A stretch of DNA of 64,000 bases from an uncultured Gemmata sp. (GTDB lineage: Bacteria > Planctomycetota > Planctomycetia > Gemmatales > Gemmataceae): positions 1 to 64,000 of the forward strand of contig CALDUT010000020.1 of assembly GCA_937924775.1 (NCBI GenBank), in the 5' to 3' direction. Below are positions 24,479 to 33,568 of this stretch, piece after piece. Every line of letters begins with the position of its first letter. Positions within the stretch are counted from its first letter, which is position 1. The translations under genes were made by a program, and so were the position numbers. Under the pieces are notes generated by a model that worked only from the letters and a program-made list of their open reading frames with translations, was not told the DNA's origin and ran no database searches.

Positions 24479-27371
24479 GCCGCCACCGGGCGGGTAAGAA
24501 CCCCACCGCTTCCAGCCCCACGAGCAGCCGCTCAGTGAACCACGTTCCCGCGAGCATACCGGCGAGCATACCCGCCGTCATGCCAAGAAAGCTGGCCAGC
24601 GCTGCCAGCGTAACGTGCGCGGTTTCGAACTGCGTCGTCCATTGCCCGCCCGCCATCATCCCGAACACCATCCCGAGATTGCCGCCGGTGAACATCGCCC
24701 ACTGATGCCGGCGACTCGACACCGTTCCTTGTCCCAACCACCGCATCGCGATGTTCGCCAACACAAGCATGCCCACCCACATCCACGGCTTCATCACACC
24801 GGCACGCATCGCTTCCACACACTGACAGCAAACGTGATCGGCGAGGGATGCAAAACCGTTATCAGCCCACCAGCCCAGCAGCATGCCGAGGTTGCCAAAG
24901 GTCAACATCCCCCAGCACATATCCCACGCATGCGGCCAGGTGTACCGCTGCCAGACATACGCCAACCCGCCTCCAGCACCCGCAAATACCACAAGAACCC
25001 CAGCGGCCACCAGAGGTTGTTGCCACGAAGCCAGTAGCAGAATCAGCACTCCGCCTTGCAGCGTGAACGCGAGAGCGTGCAGCACCGCGGGCCAACGCGA
25101 CTTTTCGGAAGGACCAGGCAGCGGAGGAAGACGTGTAGCGTCTGGCAGCCCAGTGACCGCCGGGGCTCGCAGTGAATCCCCAACGGTGTCGGACGACTGA
25201 GCCGATGGGCCAACGACATCGTTCGATGGCACACGGAATGGACCAACGACCGCGTCCGATGATATGCGCGGACGGTTGACCGGAACAGGCTGGTGGCCCA
25301 TGGAATCGGGCTTGTACGGCCCGTCGTCGTTCGTTTCACCACAATGGCCAACGCGGGTCGACGAGAACAGCAAGGTGAGGCTGGAAACCACCATCAAGAG
25401 TGCGGCCACGACCGGGTGCAGCAGGCCACACGCAGCCAAGGTGATGCCGACCAGATTGTAACCAAGTGCGCGGACGAGATTACGCCGTACCGAACGGACT
25501 GCCTCGCGGCTCAGCTCAATCGCCCAGGGGATCGCCCGCAGATCGGCGTGATAGAGTGTCACGGTCGCGGCATTGACGGCCAGATCGGTGCCGCTGGCGA
25601 GGGCCATCCCACAGTGCGCGGAGGCGAGCGCGGCGGCGTCGTTGATACCATCGCCAACGAAAAGCGGTCGGCCGCCAGCGGCTTTGACCGCTTCGACCGC
25701 GGCTTGCTTGTCGGTGGGCAGTAACCCGCTGCGAGCGGGGGGGAGGCCCAGGGCTTCCGCGCGGCCACTCACGTCGCCGGTCAGCACCTCCACCGGCAAG
25801 CCAAGGCGGGTGAAATGGGCCAACGCCTGAGGTGTGGATTCCCGGAGTTTCTCGGCGACCGTCGCGGTTGCGACAACATCGCCATCCAGCGCGACCAGAA
25901 CCCGTTGATGAAGCTGAGCCAGTGAAGAATCAGCCCGGCCGGTGATCCAGGCCGATGTGCCTATGCGAATGGAATGCCGGCGACCGTTGGCTTCTTCCAA
26001 CTCCGCGACAATCCCACACCCGGGAACAGCCACCAACGACCGCACGCGCGGTTCGCGCCCCGGGGGAAACGGCCGTGGCAATTCCGCAAAGGGCTTAGCT
26101 ATCGGGTGTTTGCTGTGGGCTTGCACCAGCGACAGCCAACCGAGCAACCGCGCCCGGTCTTCACCAGTCGTAACGGTTTCAATGTCGATGAGTGTGAAGC
26201 GGTCTTCGGTGAGAGTACCAGTCTTGTCGAAGAGAACGCGATCGACCGACGCGAGCCGCTCCACCGCATCGCCACTACGAACGATGACACCGCGTTCGGC
26301 CAGGCGACTGAGCGCTGACCACACCACCACCGGCGTGGCCAAGCCGATGACGCACGGGCAGGCAACCAGCAGAACCGACATCGCATAAAAGAGCGCGGCT
26401 TCCCACCCCGCCGCCGCGAAGAAACACCAATACGCGAAGGTGCCGATGGCCACAATTACCACGAATGGCAGGAACCACCGACCCAGTGCATCGGCCCGGG
26501 CCTGCAGTGATAACGGTTTGTCACGTGCGGCTTCAACGATGGCCAAGAGCCGATCGACTTCGCGCTGCGTGCCTGGAGCGGTGGCGCGAATGTGGAAACG
26601 GGCATCGTGACTGACCGAGCCGGCCAACACGCGATCTCCGGGCCGGCGGACCACCGCAAACGGTTCGCCCCGCACCGCCGATTCCGAGACAAAACCGACG
26701 CCATCGCAGACAATCCCATCCACCGCGATCCATTCGCCAGGATGCACTTCCACCCAATCCCCCGGCTGCACGTCGGCCACTCGCCGAATGTGTGTCGTGC
26801 CCCTTCCATCCACCACGCGGCAAAAAGCAAGCTGATCGCCCCAGGCTCGCGACGCCGCCAGGGCGGCCGCCCGCGCCCGGGAACCGATGAGCTTGCCGAG
26901 TGTGTACACCACCAGCAGAACGGACACCACCTCGAAATAAATCTTTCCATAGCCGGTCAGATGAGCTTGCAGCGACGCAGCCATCGCTCCGGCCATCGTG
27001 ACCAGAAAGAGAGCCTCGATGGTGAGGCGACCACGACGCCATTCCGCCCACGCCGAGCGCAGAAGAGGGCCGCCCAGAAGCGCGACCACCACCAGCGTAC
27101 CCGCGAGAATCGCCCATTGGGTGAAAGCACGAGCTGCCGCGGGAACGTCGTCGTGGAGGTTGAGCGCCAAGCCGAAAATCATCGACTGACCGACGACAAG
27201 AATCGCGATACCAAGTCGCCAGCCGATGTGGGGGGAAGCGTCGGGTCCGCAAGTTTCCCCGCAGGCGGCTTCGCCCAAGGCCAGACAGCCGAAGCAGCAG
27301 TACACGCGGCCGGCGCGGCCCGTGTGTCCGCCGCCTGTGATCGGTCCGCCGCATTGAACGCAGTTGGTCAT
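24456..27371 (-). CDS. ccoI: Copper-type P1B ATPase (CcoI/FixI-like) with extra C-terminal membrane domain
   Basis: 971 residues from ATG 27371. The N-terminal CVQCGG and YCCFGCLALGE resemble the Cys-rich head of CcoI/FixI-type exporters that supply copper to cbb3 oxidase. ATPase motifs: CPC in VACPCVIGLATP, DKTGTLTED (phosphorylated Asp near residue 380), HSKHPIA and GDGINDAAALA. The actuator loop reads SAVRGEP where TGE is usual. After the normal end (about residue 690) comes a variable linker and about 230 extra residues with six or so helices and two related motifs, FGNLGMLLGWWAD and GGNLGMVFGMMAG, plus a CCQC cluster. It is the last gene of the respiratory block, 55 nt after the ccoP-like gene. 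Confidence 0.85.
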   Translation of the reverse strand: MTNCVQCGGPITGGGHTGRAGRVYCCFGCLALGEAACGETCGPDASPHIGWRLGIAILVVGQSMIFGLALNLHDDVPAAARAFTQWAILAGTLVVVALLGGPLLRSAWAEWRRGRLTIEALFLVTMAGAMAASLQAHLTGYGKIYFEVVSVLLVVYTLGKLIGSRARAAALAASRAWGDQLAFCRVVDGRGTTHIRRVADVQPGDWVEVHPGEWIAVDGIVCDGVGFVSESAVRGEPFAVVRRPGDRVLAGSVSHDARFHIRATAPGTQREVDRLLAIVEAARDKPLSLQARADALGRWFLPFVVIVAIGTFAYWCFFAAAGWEAALFYAMSVLLVACPCVIGLATPVVVWSALSRLAERGVIVRSGDAVERLASVDRVLFDKTGTLTEDRFTLIDIETVTTGEDRARLLGWLSLVQAHSKHPIAKPFAELPRPFPPGREPRVRSLVAVPGCGIVAELEEANGRRHSIRIGTSAWITGRADSSLAQLHQRVLVALDGDVVATATVAEKLRESTPQALAHFTRLGLPVEVLTGDVSGRAEALGLPPARSGLLPTDKQAAVEAVKAAGGRPLFVGDGINDAAALASAHCGMALASGTDLAVNAATVTLYHADLRAIPWAIELSREAVRSVRRNLVRALGYNLVGITLAACGLLHPVVAALLMVVSSLTLLFSSTRVGHCGETNDDGPYKPDSMGHQPVPVNRPRISSDAVVGPFRVPSNDVVGPSAQSSDTVGDSLRAPAVTGLPDATRLPPLPGPSEKSRWPAVLHALAFTLQGGVLILLLASWQQPLVAAGVLVVFAGAGGGLAYVWQRYTWPHAWDMCWGMLTFGNLGMLLGWWADNGFASLADHVCCQCVEAMRAGVMKPWMWVGMLVLANIAMRWLGQGTVSSRRHQWAMFTGGNLGMVFGMMAGGQWTTQFETAHVTLAALASFLGMTAGMLAGMLAGTWFTERLLVGLEAVGFLPARWRLTASRTP

Positions 27372-27458
27372 TGGTATCGACAAGGGTCTGGAATCAGCAA
27401 CCACTCTCGGGCGGTGAAGCCCGCGTATGGTCGCAGGCCTCTTCGAGCGGAACCACCA

Positions 27459-28313
27459 CTAGTTTTTTGTCGGAGGGGGGCCGCTGTCGAGGTCAGAGTA
27501 GGTTATGGGGATCTTCAACAGCTCCGCCTCGGTCACCGGTTGCGTACCGTTGGTGGGGCGGCCACTTTCTTTGGCCCGGGCCGCTTTGACGTGGGCGGCC
27601 GTGATCGCGGGCTTGGCGTTATCTGGGTCGCCCTTGTTACTCCAACTGTTGCGAATGTACATCAAGACACCGGCGATTTCGTAATCTTTCAGCACGTTCC
27701 CCTGTTGCGGCATGACTGCGCCATTGTAGCGGCGACCACTGACGGTGATCGGGCCGTTCAAGCCGTACAGAAGGATGCGCGACAGCCGCGCCGCCGAGGC
27801 TTGATCGCCGACCACCCACTCGGAACCATCAAGTGGCGGAATGTTCTGTGCTGGTTGACCTTGACCGTTGGCACCGTGGCAGGCGGCGCAGATAGTTTGG
27901 TATTTCTGTTCGCCGATGCGTTTGAGTTCCTCAACGGTCTGCGGATCGGGGTCGGGCAGCGGTTTGACCGGCGGGGCGACATTTTTCAAATCGGCCCGAT
28001 CATAGACATCGGCGCGGAAGTCGGCGGTGTATGTGCCGATGTAATAGCCGCCCCAGGCCAGCAAAGCGCCGCAGACGACCGCGACCCAGAACGGCACCGG
28101 TTCGAAGCCATCGCGGGGTTCGGCTTGCTCGCGCATCACCATTTCGTGCAGGCCTTGCACGGAGTCGGAGGCCGTGCCGCCGGGTTCTTCAACAGCTTCA
28201 TCGCTCACACCGGTGGCCGATAGCATCACCGGGTCATTCATCTGCGCCATCTGCGCGCGGTGCATCGCGGCGACCGGATCGCTGCTGGCTCCGGTGAGTT
28301 GTGATTCGTTCAT
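27459..28313 (-). CDS. ccoP: Cytochrome c subunit of cbb3-type oxidase, single-heme CcoP-like
   Basis: 284 residues. A soluble N-terminal region of about 70 residues is followed by one membrane helix (FWVAVVCGALLAWGGYYIGT) and a periplasmic cytochrome c domain with CAACH and distal Met in GAVMPQ. CcoP normally carries two heme c groups; only one CxxCH is present here. The domain would accept electrons and pass them to CcoO/CcoN. It overlaps ccoO by 4 bp (ATGA), indicating translational coupling. Confidence 0.8.
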   Translation of the reverse strand: MNESQLTGASSDPVAAMHRAQMAQMNDPVMLSATGVSDEAVEEPGGTASDSVQGLHEMVMREQAEPRDGFEPVPFWVAVVCGALLAWGGYYIGTYTADFRADVYDRADLKNVAPPVKPLPDPDPQTVEELKRIGEQKYQTICAACHGANGQGQPAQNIPPLDGSEWVVGDQASAARLSRILLYGLNGPITVSGRRYNGAVMPQQGNVLKDYEIAGVLMYIRNSWSNKGDPDNAKPAITAAHVKAARAKESGRPTNGTQPVTEAELLKIPITYSDLDSGPPPTKN

Positions 28314-29131
28314 TCTTTGGCCTCCGGCAGGGGCACTTCCGCTTTGCGGAGTGCCAACAGGTACGCGACGAGGGCTTCACCATCGGTGGTGGGCACAATT
28401 TGGTAATCTTCTTCTGGTGTGGTCAGCCAGAAGTCGAGCAGGCGTTTTTTGCCTGCGGCGGTAGTGAGGTCAAAGGTTTCGGCGGGTGAGTTGGCCAGCA
28501 CTTGCGCCAGGATCGTGGACCCCCGTTCGCGCAGAAGTTCATCCCATTCCTGTTCGCTGGGCCGCCATCGGTAGCCCGGCTGGACAGTCCATTCCCGCCC
28601 CAGCAGCAGGGCTTTGTCGCTGCGATAGCCGACGATCTTTTCACGCTTGTACAAGTATGGGAACGACGGCATGATGCTCCACGGGTTGGCACTCCGCGGA
28701 TTGAGCAGGTGCGTATGGTGCCACATGGCCGAGGGGTTGCGCACGCCGATATTAGAAAGATCGGGCCCGGTGCGCATAGTGCCGAGCATGGTCGGGTTGT
28801 CGTAGATGTAATCGCGCGACACAGTACGGCGTAAGCCCCAGCTACGCTTGATGTCGGCCCCGGTTCGCTCTTCACCGTTTTCGTCCCACCAATTGCCGAA
28901 GCGTTCACTGCGCACTTGCTGCGAGTGGCAATACATGCAACCGTTGGCCTGGTACACCCGCTTGCCGGCCAGAGCGATGCCTTGGAGCGGCTGCGGGTAC
29001 GGGTCGTCGCTCTCCGATTTCTGGTAGGGCTGTTCGTAGCCGAGTTGCTGGAATGGGAAGACAATCAGCCCCAACCAACTCGATGAAAACGTCAAAAGCG
29101 CCCCGAGGAATATCACCATCCCGCGATCCAT
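28310..29131 (-). CDS. ccoO: cbb3-type cytochrome c oxidase subunit II, mono-heme
   Basis: 273 residues from ATG 29131 (MDRGMVIFLGALLTFSSSW), one N-terminal membrane anchor and a periplasmic domain. The heme c motif is CMYCHSQQVR, followed by the usual RTGPDLSNIGVR; the axial Met is in WSIMPSFPYL. It is homologous to CcoO/FixO. It lies 31 nt after ccoN. A longer frame to 29269 is low complexity and not used. Confidence 0.9.
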   Translation of the reverse strand: MDRGMVIFLGALLTFSSSWLGLIVFPFQQLGYEQPYQKSESDDPYPQPLQGIALAGKRVYQANGCMYCHSQQVRSERFGNWWDENGEERTGADIKRSWGLRRTVSRDYIYDNPTMLGTMRTGPDLSNIGVRNPSAMWHHTHLLNPRSANPWSIMPSFPYLYKREKIVGYRSDKALLLGREWTVQPGYRWRPSEQEWDELLRERGSTILAQVLANSPAETFDLTTAAGKKRLLDFWLTTPEEDYQIVPTTDGEALVAYLLALRKAEVPLPEAKE

Positions 29132-29162
29132 AACAATAGCTCCCGTTGTTGCCGCTGGCCGT

Positions 29163-30671
29163 TTAGGCTTCACGCCCGCCGACGAGTTGCTCGCTCCGAG
29201 CCGTGTCGCTCCTGGGTTCGACGAAGAACGTGGGGCCGCCCGCGCGTTGCTGGCCCCAGCCCGCGACATTCATGACAAACAGTACCGTGAACGCGAGGTG
29301 GCCCGCGGTCATCAGTGTGCCCGCGATCGAGCGGGAGAACAGATACGGCAGCGTGTAGTTGACGATATTTGCAAACGGCACATTCGGATTATTCAACATC
29401 CGGCCTTGCCACCAACCGCCGATCGACAACCCGGCAAAGTAAATGGAAATCCCCACCGCTACAGACCAGAAATGGATGCGGATGAGGGTGGAGCTGGCCC
29501 ATTCACGACCGGTCAGCCGTGGCACCATGTAGTAGAACACGCCAAACATTATCATGGTCACAAAGCCATAAACACCCAGATGCGCGTGCGCGACGGTGTA
29601 GTGGGTGAAGTGGGCCACTTCGCTAAAATCCTTGAGAGCTTCAAAAGAACCTTGCACGCTCACCAGTGTGTAGGCGATGGCCCCGAAGACGGTGAACCGC
29701 AACGCCGGGCTGTAACGGAGCCGGTGGAAGTGGCCCCGCATCGTCATGTGGTGGTTGATGGCCACGGCCAGCACCGGAATGAGCATCATCATGCTGCCCA
29801 CGGTGCTGGCACTGGCGAGCCAACCGGGAATGGGGCCGCCAATCAGGTGGTGCATGCCCGCCCACGAGTAAAACAACGCCAACGACCAGAAACCGATAAT
29901 GCTCAGATAATAGCTATGAATCGGCCGACCGATGATCTTGGGAATCAGGTAGTACGCGGTGCCCACGGCCACTGGCGTGAACCATAACCCGATAACGTTG
30001 TGCCCAAACCACCAGTTGACAATCGGCTGAACCACTCCCGCTGCGGTACTCCAGAAGATCATGAATTGGGCGACCAGATACAACCATGGGAACCAGAAAA
30101 TGGCTCCGAGAATGTACCACTGTGTCACATACACATGCTGTTCGCGGCGGCGGCGGAACACCGCGACTGTCCACGCGGAGACAATCCCCACCGCGGCGAT
30201 GAAAAACGGTGGTGCATAGGCGGGGGCCTCCAGCCATTCCACCGAAGTCGCATCCCCCATGATGATGCCCACGACTGCCAGAAACTCCCCAATGTTCCAG
30301 AGGACCCCGGCGCAGATCAGCAACTTCGGGTACACCAATTCCGCCCGCGACAACCGGCACATCTGCCACAACAAGGCTGCCACCGTCGCCAGCGACAGCC
30401 AACCGTAGCCCATTGCTTGCAAGTGGGCCATGCGGACCCGGCCAAAGGTCAGCTCGGGGCTGGCCGTGAAGAGGTACGGGGAGTGGAGTTTCACGGAAGC
30501 CAAAATTGCTAGCACTGAGCCGACCAGAAGCCACACAATGGCGCTGGCGGCGAAGAACAGTACTGGTCCGCGGCACGAGGCGTCGATGGCGGCGCGTTCC
30601 GCAGCCGCTTGCGCCCGTTCGCGGGCGGAGTACTGAGGAACAGTTGTTGTGAGTGCGGCAGTGGTGGCCAT
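29163..30671 (-). CDS. ccoN: cbb3-type (C-family) heme-copper oxidase subunit I
   Basis: 502 residues from ATG 30671 (ggag upstream), about twelve membrane helices. It reduces oxygen to water at a heme b3/CuB centre. Ligands seen: H in RMAHLQAMGYGW (low-spin heme b), WWFGHNVIGLWF (CuB His), GMHHLIG (CuB His pair) and FTHYTVAHAHLGVYGF (b3 and b His). A Tyr lies in FYSWAGMHH, where C-family enzymes place their cross-linked Tyr. Preceded by ccoS by 36 nt and followed by ccoO. Confidence 0.92.
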   Translation of the reverse strand: MATTAALTTTVPQYSARERAQAAAERAAIDASCRGPVLFFAASAIVWLLVGSVLAILASVKLHSPYLFTASPELTFGRVRMAHLQAMGYGWLSLATVAALLWQMCRLSRAELVYPKLLICAGVLWNIGEFLAVVGIIMGDATSVEWLEAPAYAPPFFIAAVGIVSAWTVAVFRRRREQHVYVTQWYILGAIFWFPWLYLVAQFMIFWSTAAGVVQPIVNWWFGHNVIGLWFTPVAVGTAYYLIPKIIGRPIHSYYLSIIGFWSLALFYSWAGMHHLIGGPIPGWLASASTVGSMMMLIPVLAVAINHHMTMRGHFHRLRYSPALRFTVFGAIAYTLVSVQGSFEALKDFSEVAHFTHYTVAHAHLGVYGFVTMIMFGVFYYMVPRLTGREWASSTLIRIHFWSVAVGISIYFAGLSIGGWWQGRMLNNPNVPFANIVNYTLPYLFSRSIAGTLMTAGHLAFTVLFVMNVAGWGQQRAGGPTFFVEPRSDTARSEQLVGGREA

Positions 30672-30707
30672 ATTCACTCCGTCGTTATCGCCCAAAAAGC
30701 CAGTGTC

Positions 30708-30914
30708 CTAGGAGCGTTTGTCGTTCATGTCGGGAAAGCTATCGGTCGGTTCACCGATGGGTTCATCCGGGCCGAAGATCGACTTCGCCCCGCGATCAAA
30801 GTTGCTGAACTGCCCGGAGCGGAAGGCCCAGCCCAGAGCCAGCACCGCGGCACCACCAAAGAGTACGATCGAGCCAATCACGGTTGCGAAAAGCGCGATA
30901 TCGACAGCGGTCAT
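30708..30914 (-). CDS. ccoS: cbb3 oxidase maturation protein CcoS-like
   Basis: 68 residues: a single membrane helix (ATVIGSIVLFGGAAVLALG) followed by WAFRSGQFSNFDRGAKSIF, which matches the CcoS/FixS signature (AxRSGQFDDLE...). CcoS is needed to insert heme b and copper into CcoN. It starts with an ATGA overlap with the gene at 30911, so it is coupled to the actF side of the operon. This supports one transcript for complex III and the oxidase. Confidence 0.85.
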   Translation of the reverse strand: MTAVDIALFATVIGSIVLFGGAAVLALGWAFRSGQFSNFDRGAKSIFGPDEPIGEPTDSFPDMNDKRS

Positions 30915-31276
30915 GGGTTCTTCCCTGGGTTGTTGGTTTTGGGCGGTTCGTCGCTAGGGTCGGGCGTGGGGAACGGGAGTTGATCGTTGGGCGTTTTCAG
31001 GGTGCTGAGGAGTTCCGCGTGGGCTTTTTCCAGTGGCATTTTGGCACCGACGCCGCGGAGGGCAGCATCGTTGCGGGCTTGGACTTCTTCGAGATTGGGG
31101 ACGAACTTCTTTGCGCCATCGGCATCGCCTGAGGCCGCCGGCTGGCGCGTGACCGTGAACCACATCAAAACAAGGAAGACAAAAAGCGCCCCCAGGGCTG
31201 CGGCCACTGTGAAAAACGGGAAGCCTATGGGGTCGGGTCTGGGGTTGTCGTTCAGGGTGTCGGTAGCGTCACTCAT
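30911..31276 (-). CDS. Single-helix membrane protein between actF and ccoS, unknown
   Basis: 121 residues: cytosolic N-terminus, one membrane helix (FPFFTVAAALGALFVFLVLM), then a charged, Pro-rich soluble tail. It overlaps actF (ATGA) at its start and ccoS (ATGA) at its end, so it is fully embedded in the respiratory operon. Possibly an accessory subunit of alternative complex III or a link to the oxidase (an ActG-like role); no homology claim is made. Confidence 0.65.
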   Translation of the reverse strand: MSDATDTLNDNPRPDPIGFPFFTVAAALGALFVFLVLMWFTVTRQPAASGDADGAKKFVPNLEEVQARNDAALRGVGAKMPLEKAHAELLSTLKTPNDQLPFPTPDPSDEPPKTNNPGKNP

Positions 31277-32544
31277 GGTGTTTCATTCTCGTAACCGATG
31301 GTTTCGTTCAGGCGGGCATCGCGAATCGGGATCAACGGATAGTTCGCGAAACCCCAGAAGGTGCTCGCCAGCACCACTCCCAGGAAGAACAGCGGGGCGG
31401 CGATGTCCAGCCAGTGCAGGTGAACCGTATCGTTGTGCAGCACAGGCAGAATCTGCCAATACAGATCGTAGGCGTGCATGGCGAGAATCCAGGCCGCGGC
31501 GAAGGCGAGCCACTGGGGGTTCCGTTTGTGGGCTCGCGGCAACAACACAAAAAACGGCACGACGAAATAGAGGATGGGTAGCAAGATGCTCAGCGTGTAC
31601 CAATCGCCATTGCGACGCAACAGATAAAACTGCGTCTCTTCTGGTACGTTGCCATACCAAATGAGGAAATATTGGGCGAAGGCGATGTAAGCCCAGAAGA
31701 CGGTGAAGCCAAACATGAGTTTGGCGACATCGTGCAGGTGTTCCATCGTGATGGTTTGCCGCAGATAACCGGCCGCGCGCAGCCCTAGCACGATCAGAAC
31801 ACAGCTCGACAGCGACCCGCGGAGCCCGCCCACCCAGAAGTAGACGCCATAAATGGTGCTGAACCACGAGTATTGCAGGCTCATCAGGATGTCGAACGCG
31901 AAAAAGGTGCTGGTCACACCCAGAAGCACCACACCCGAGGGCGCCCACCATTGCATGGTGCGGGTGAGGGCTGCCCCACCGACGGCATCTTGTTTCAGCG
32001 ACCAACGGCGCATTGCGGTGGCGTAGGCGATCCACACGCCGAAGTAGACAGCCAGCCGCGCTAGCAAAAACGGCGTGTTGAAGTACACATGTTTGACGTG
32101 CCAGAGATGCTGCAGATGTTCTTCGCTCGGTTCGGGGCCATGCACAAACGCATACCACGCATGCAGATTACCGCTGAAGGTGCCAATCAACACCGGGATG
32201 AATAGCACCGCCAGAGGGACAATCGCCCGCGTCAGATTCTCAAAGACACGCCGCAGCCCCACCGACCACCCTGCATCCGCGACATGGTGAATCAGCACCC
32301 AAAACAGGGCTCCCAAGGAGATATCGAGAGCGAAAACATAGCCGAATAAGTACGAATGGTAGAACTGCGGCGCATTCACCAACAAGCCGAGAACCAACAA
32401 CGTCCCGGCGGCGAGCATCACCGCGAAGAGAATGCGCATCCCGCCGGCCAGCGCCTCGGTTTCCAGCGGTGCGACGCGATCGGGCAACCCTTCCGGGTAG
32501 CTCAGCGATGGGCCGTTGCCATTGGTCACGCTTGCGGTACTCAT
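31273..32544 (-). CDS. actF: Alternative complex III membrane subunit ActF
   Basis: 423 residues, about ten membrane helices, of the ActF/NrfD-like quinol:electron acceptor oxidoreductase membrane family. Typical segments: FYHSYLFGYVFALDISLGAL, WHVKHVYFNTPFLLARLAVY and FAFDILMSLQYSWFSTIYGV. It follows actE after 132 nt and overlaps the next gene by 4 bp. ActF together with ActC forms the membrane part, with ActC carrying the quinol site. Confidence 0.88.
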   Translation of the reverse strand: MSTASVTNGNGPSLSYPEGLPDRVAPLETEALAGGMRILFAVMLAAGTLLVLGLLVNAPQFYHSYLFGYVFALDISLGALFWVLIHHVADAGWSVGLRRVFENLTRAIVPLAVLFIPVLIGTFSGNLHAWYAFVHGPEPSEEHLQHLWHVKHVYFNTPFLLARLAVYFGVWIAYATAMRRWSLKQDAVGGAALTRTMQWWAPSGVVLLGVTSTFFAFDILMSLQYSWFSTIYGVYFWVGGLRGSLSSCVLIVLGLRAAGYLRQTITMEHLHDVAKLMFGFTVFWAYIAFAQYFLIWYGNVPEETQFYLLRRNGDWYTLSILLPILYFVVPFFVLLPRAHKRNPQWLAFAAAWILAMHAYDLYWQILPVLHNDTVHLHWLDIAAPLFFLGVVLASTFWGFANYPLIPIRDARLNETIGYENETP

Positions 32545-32676
32545 CGACTCCTCAATATTCGGGCTTCAGCCGTTATTGGTCTTTGTTCGTCTCGTCCAAC
32601 GCGTGGTTCACTGCTTATCCGTCCGGTCGTTGCTGTTGTGCGGGTCGATCCCTGCGTATGTTGGCTTGTATGTTGT

Positions 32677-33555
32677 TCATTTCTGATTCAACAATTCATT
32701 GCCGTAGGCGTATTGCAGTTCGCGGAGATAGGCGACGATGGCCCACCGATCGAGGACATCTTTGATCTGATGGCCATAGCCGGGCATTTGCCGAACCCCA
32801 TGTGTGATGACATGGAACAGTTGGCCGTCGGGTTGGGCTTGAATCGCGGGGGTGAGTGTGTTGGCTGGTGGCACGCTCAGTCCGTAAGCTCCCACGATGC
32901 CATAGGCCGCGTCGCCGGCACCGCCCCGGCCGCTGGTGCCGTGGCAGACAGCGCAATGGCGATTGAACTGCACGCGGCCGCGTTGGAACAGCGATTCCCA
33001 ACCGCCGGCGCGTTCGATGGCGATCGGCGGAATGTGGTTCACATAATAGCCTTCGCCAACAAGTTGGCCGTTCTCCCATTTCGGTTTGACCGGAACTTCG
33101 ACACCGTCTTTCATCTCTTTGGCATCTGGGTTGGCGATGCCGAAGTAGTAGCGGCGGTCGGCGCGGAGGAAGTCGGGGTGGGGGGTGGTGTGCTGGCCGG
33201 CGTCGGCGGGGTAGTCGGTCCCGTCGAAGGGGATGGTGCCTTCGGGCGGCAAGCGGCTACTGCGGCCGTCGGCGAAGTAGCGACTCGGTCCCTGCGCGGA
33301 GTATTTGCCCTGGTACTTCATATCCAGGAAGAAATGCCACGGGCGGTCGCGACTGAGGGAACCGCGAGCCCCGAGAGCCACAGTGATGGCAGCGAAGGTG
33401 CCAAAGATCGCGGTGAGCATGTACAGGTATGACATCACCCGGCCGCGGCCCCCCCGCCAGGCCCCCACCAGCGTAATGACCAACAATAGACCGGCAATGC
33501 CGAGAATCCCCAGCATCACCGCATTCATCAGAATGTTCGTGTCGATGTAGTACAT
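32677..33555 (-). CDS. actE: Alternative complex III mono-heme cytochrome ActE
   Basis: 292 residues from ATG 33555 (gaaggag upstream). Two hydrophobic helices at the N-terminus (LGILGIAGLLLVITLVGAW and a second near MLTAIFGTFAAI), then a periplasmic cytochrome c domain with CAVCHG and axial Met in VRQMPGYGHQI. The YYFGIANPDAKEMKDG stretch fits ActE. It lies 13 nt after actCD. ActE hands electrons to the oxidase. Confidence 0.87.
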   Translation of the reverse strand: MYYIDTNILMNAVMLGILGIAGLLLVITLVGAWRGGRGRVMSYLYMLTAIFGTFAAITVALGARGSLSRDRPWHFFLDMKYQGKYSAQGPSRYFADGRSSRLPPEGTIPFDGTDYPADAGQHTTPHPDFLRADRRYYFGIANPDAKEMKDGVEVPVKPKWENGQLVGEGYYVNHIPPIAIERAGGWESLFQRGRVQFNRHCAVCHGTSGRGGAGDAAYGIVGAYGLSVPPANTLTPAIQAQPDGQLFHVITHGVRQMPGYGHQIKDVLDRWAIVAYLRELQYAYGNELLNQK

Positions 33556-33568
33556 CTTGTCTCCTTCG

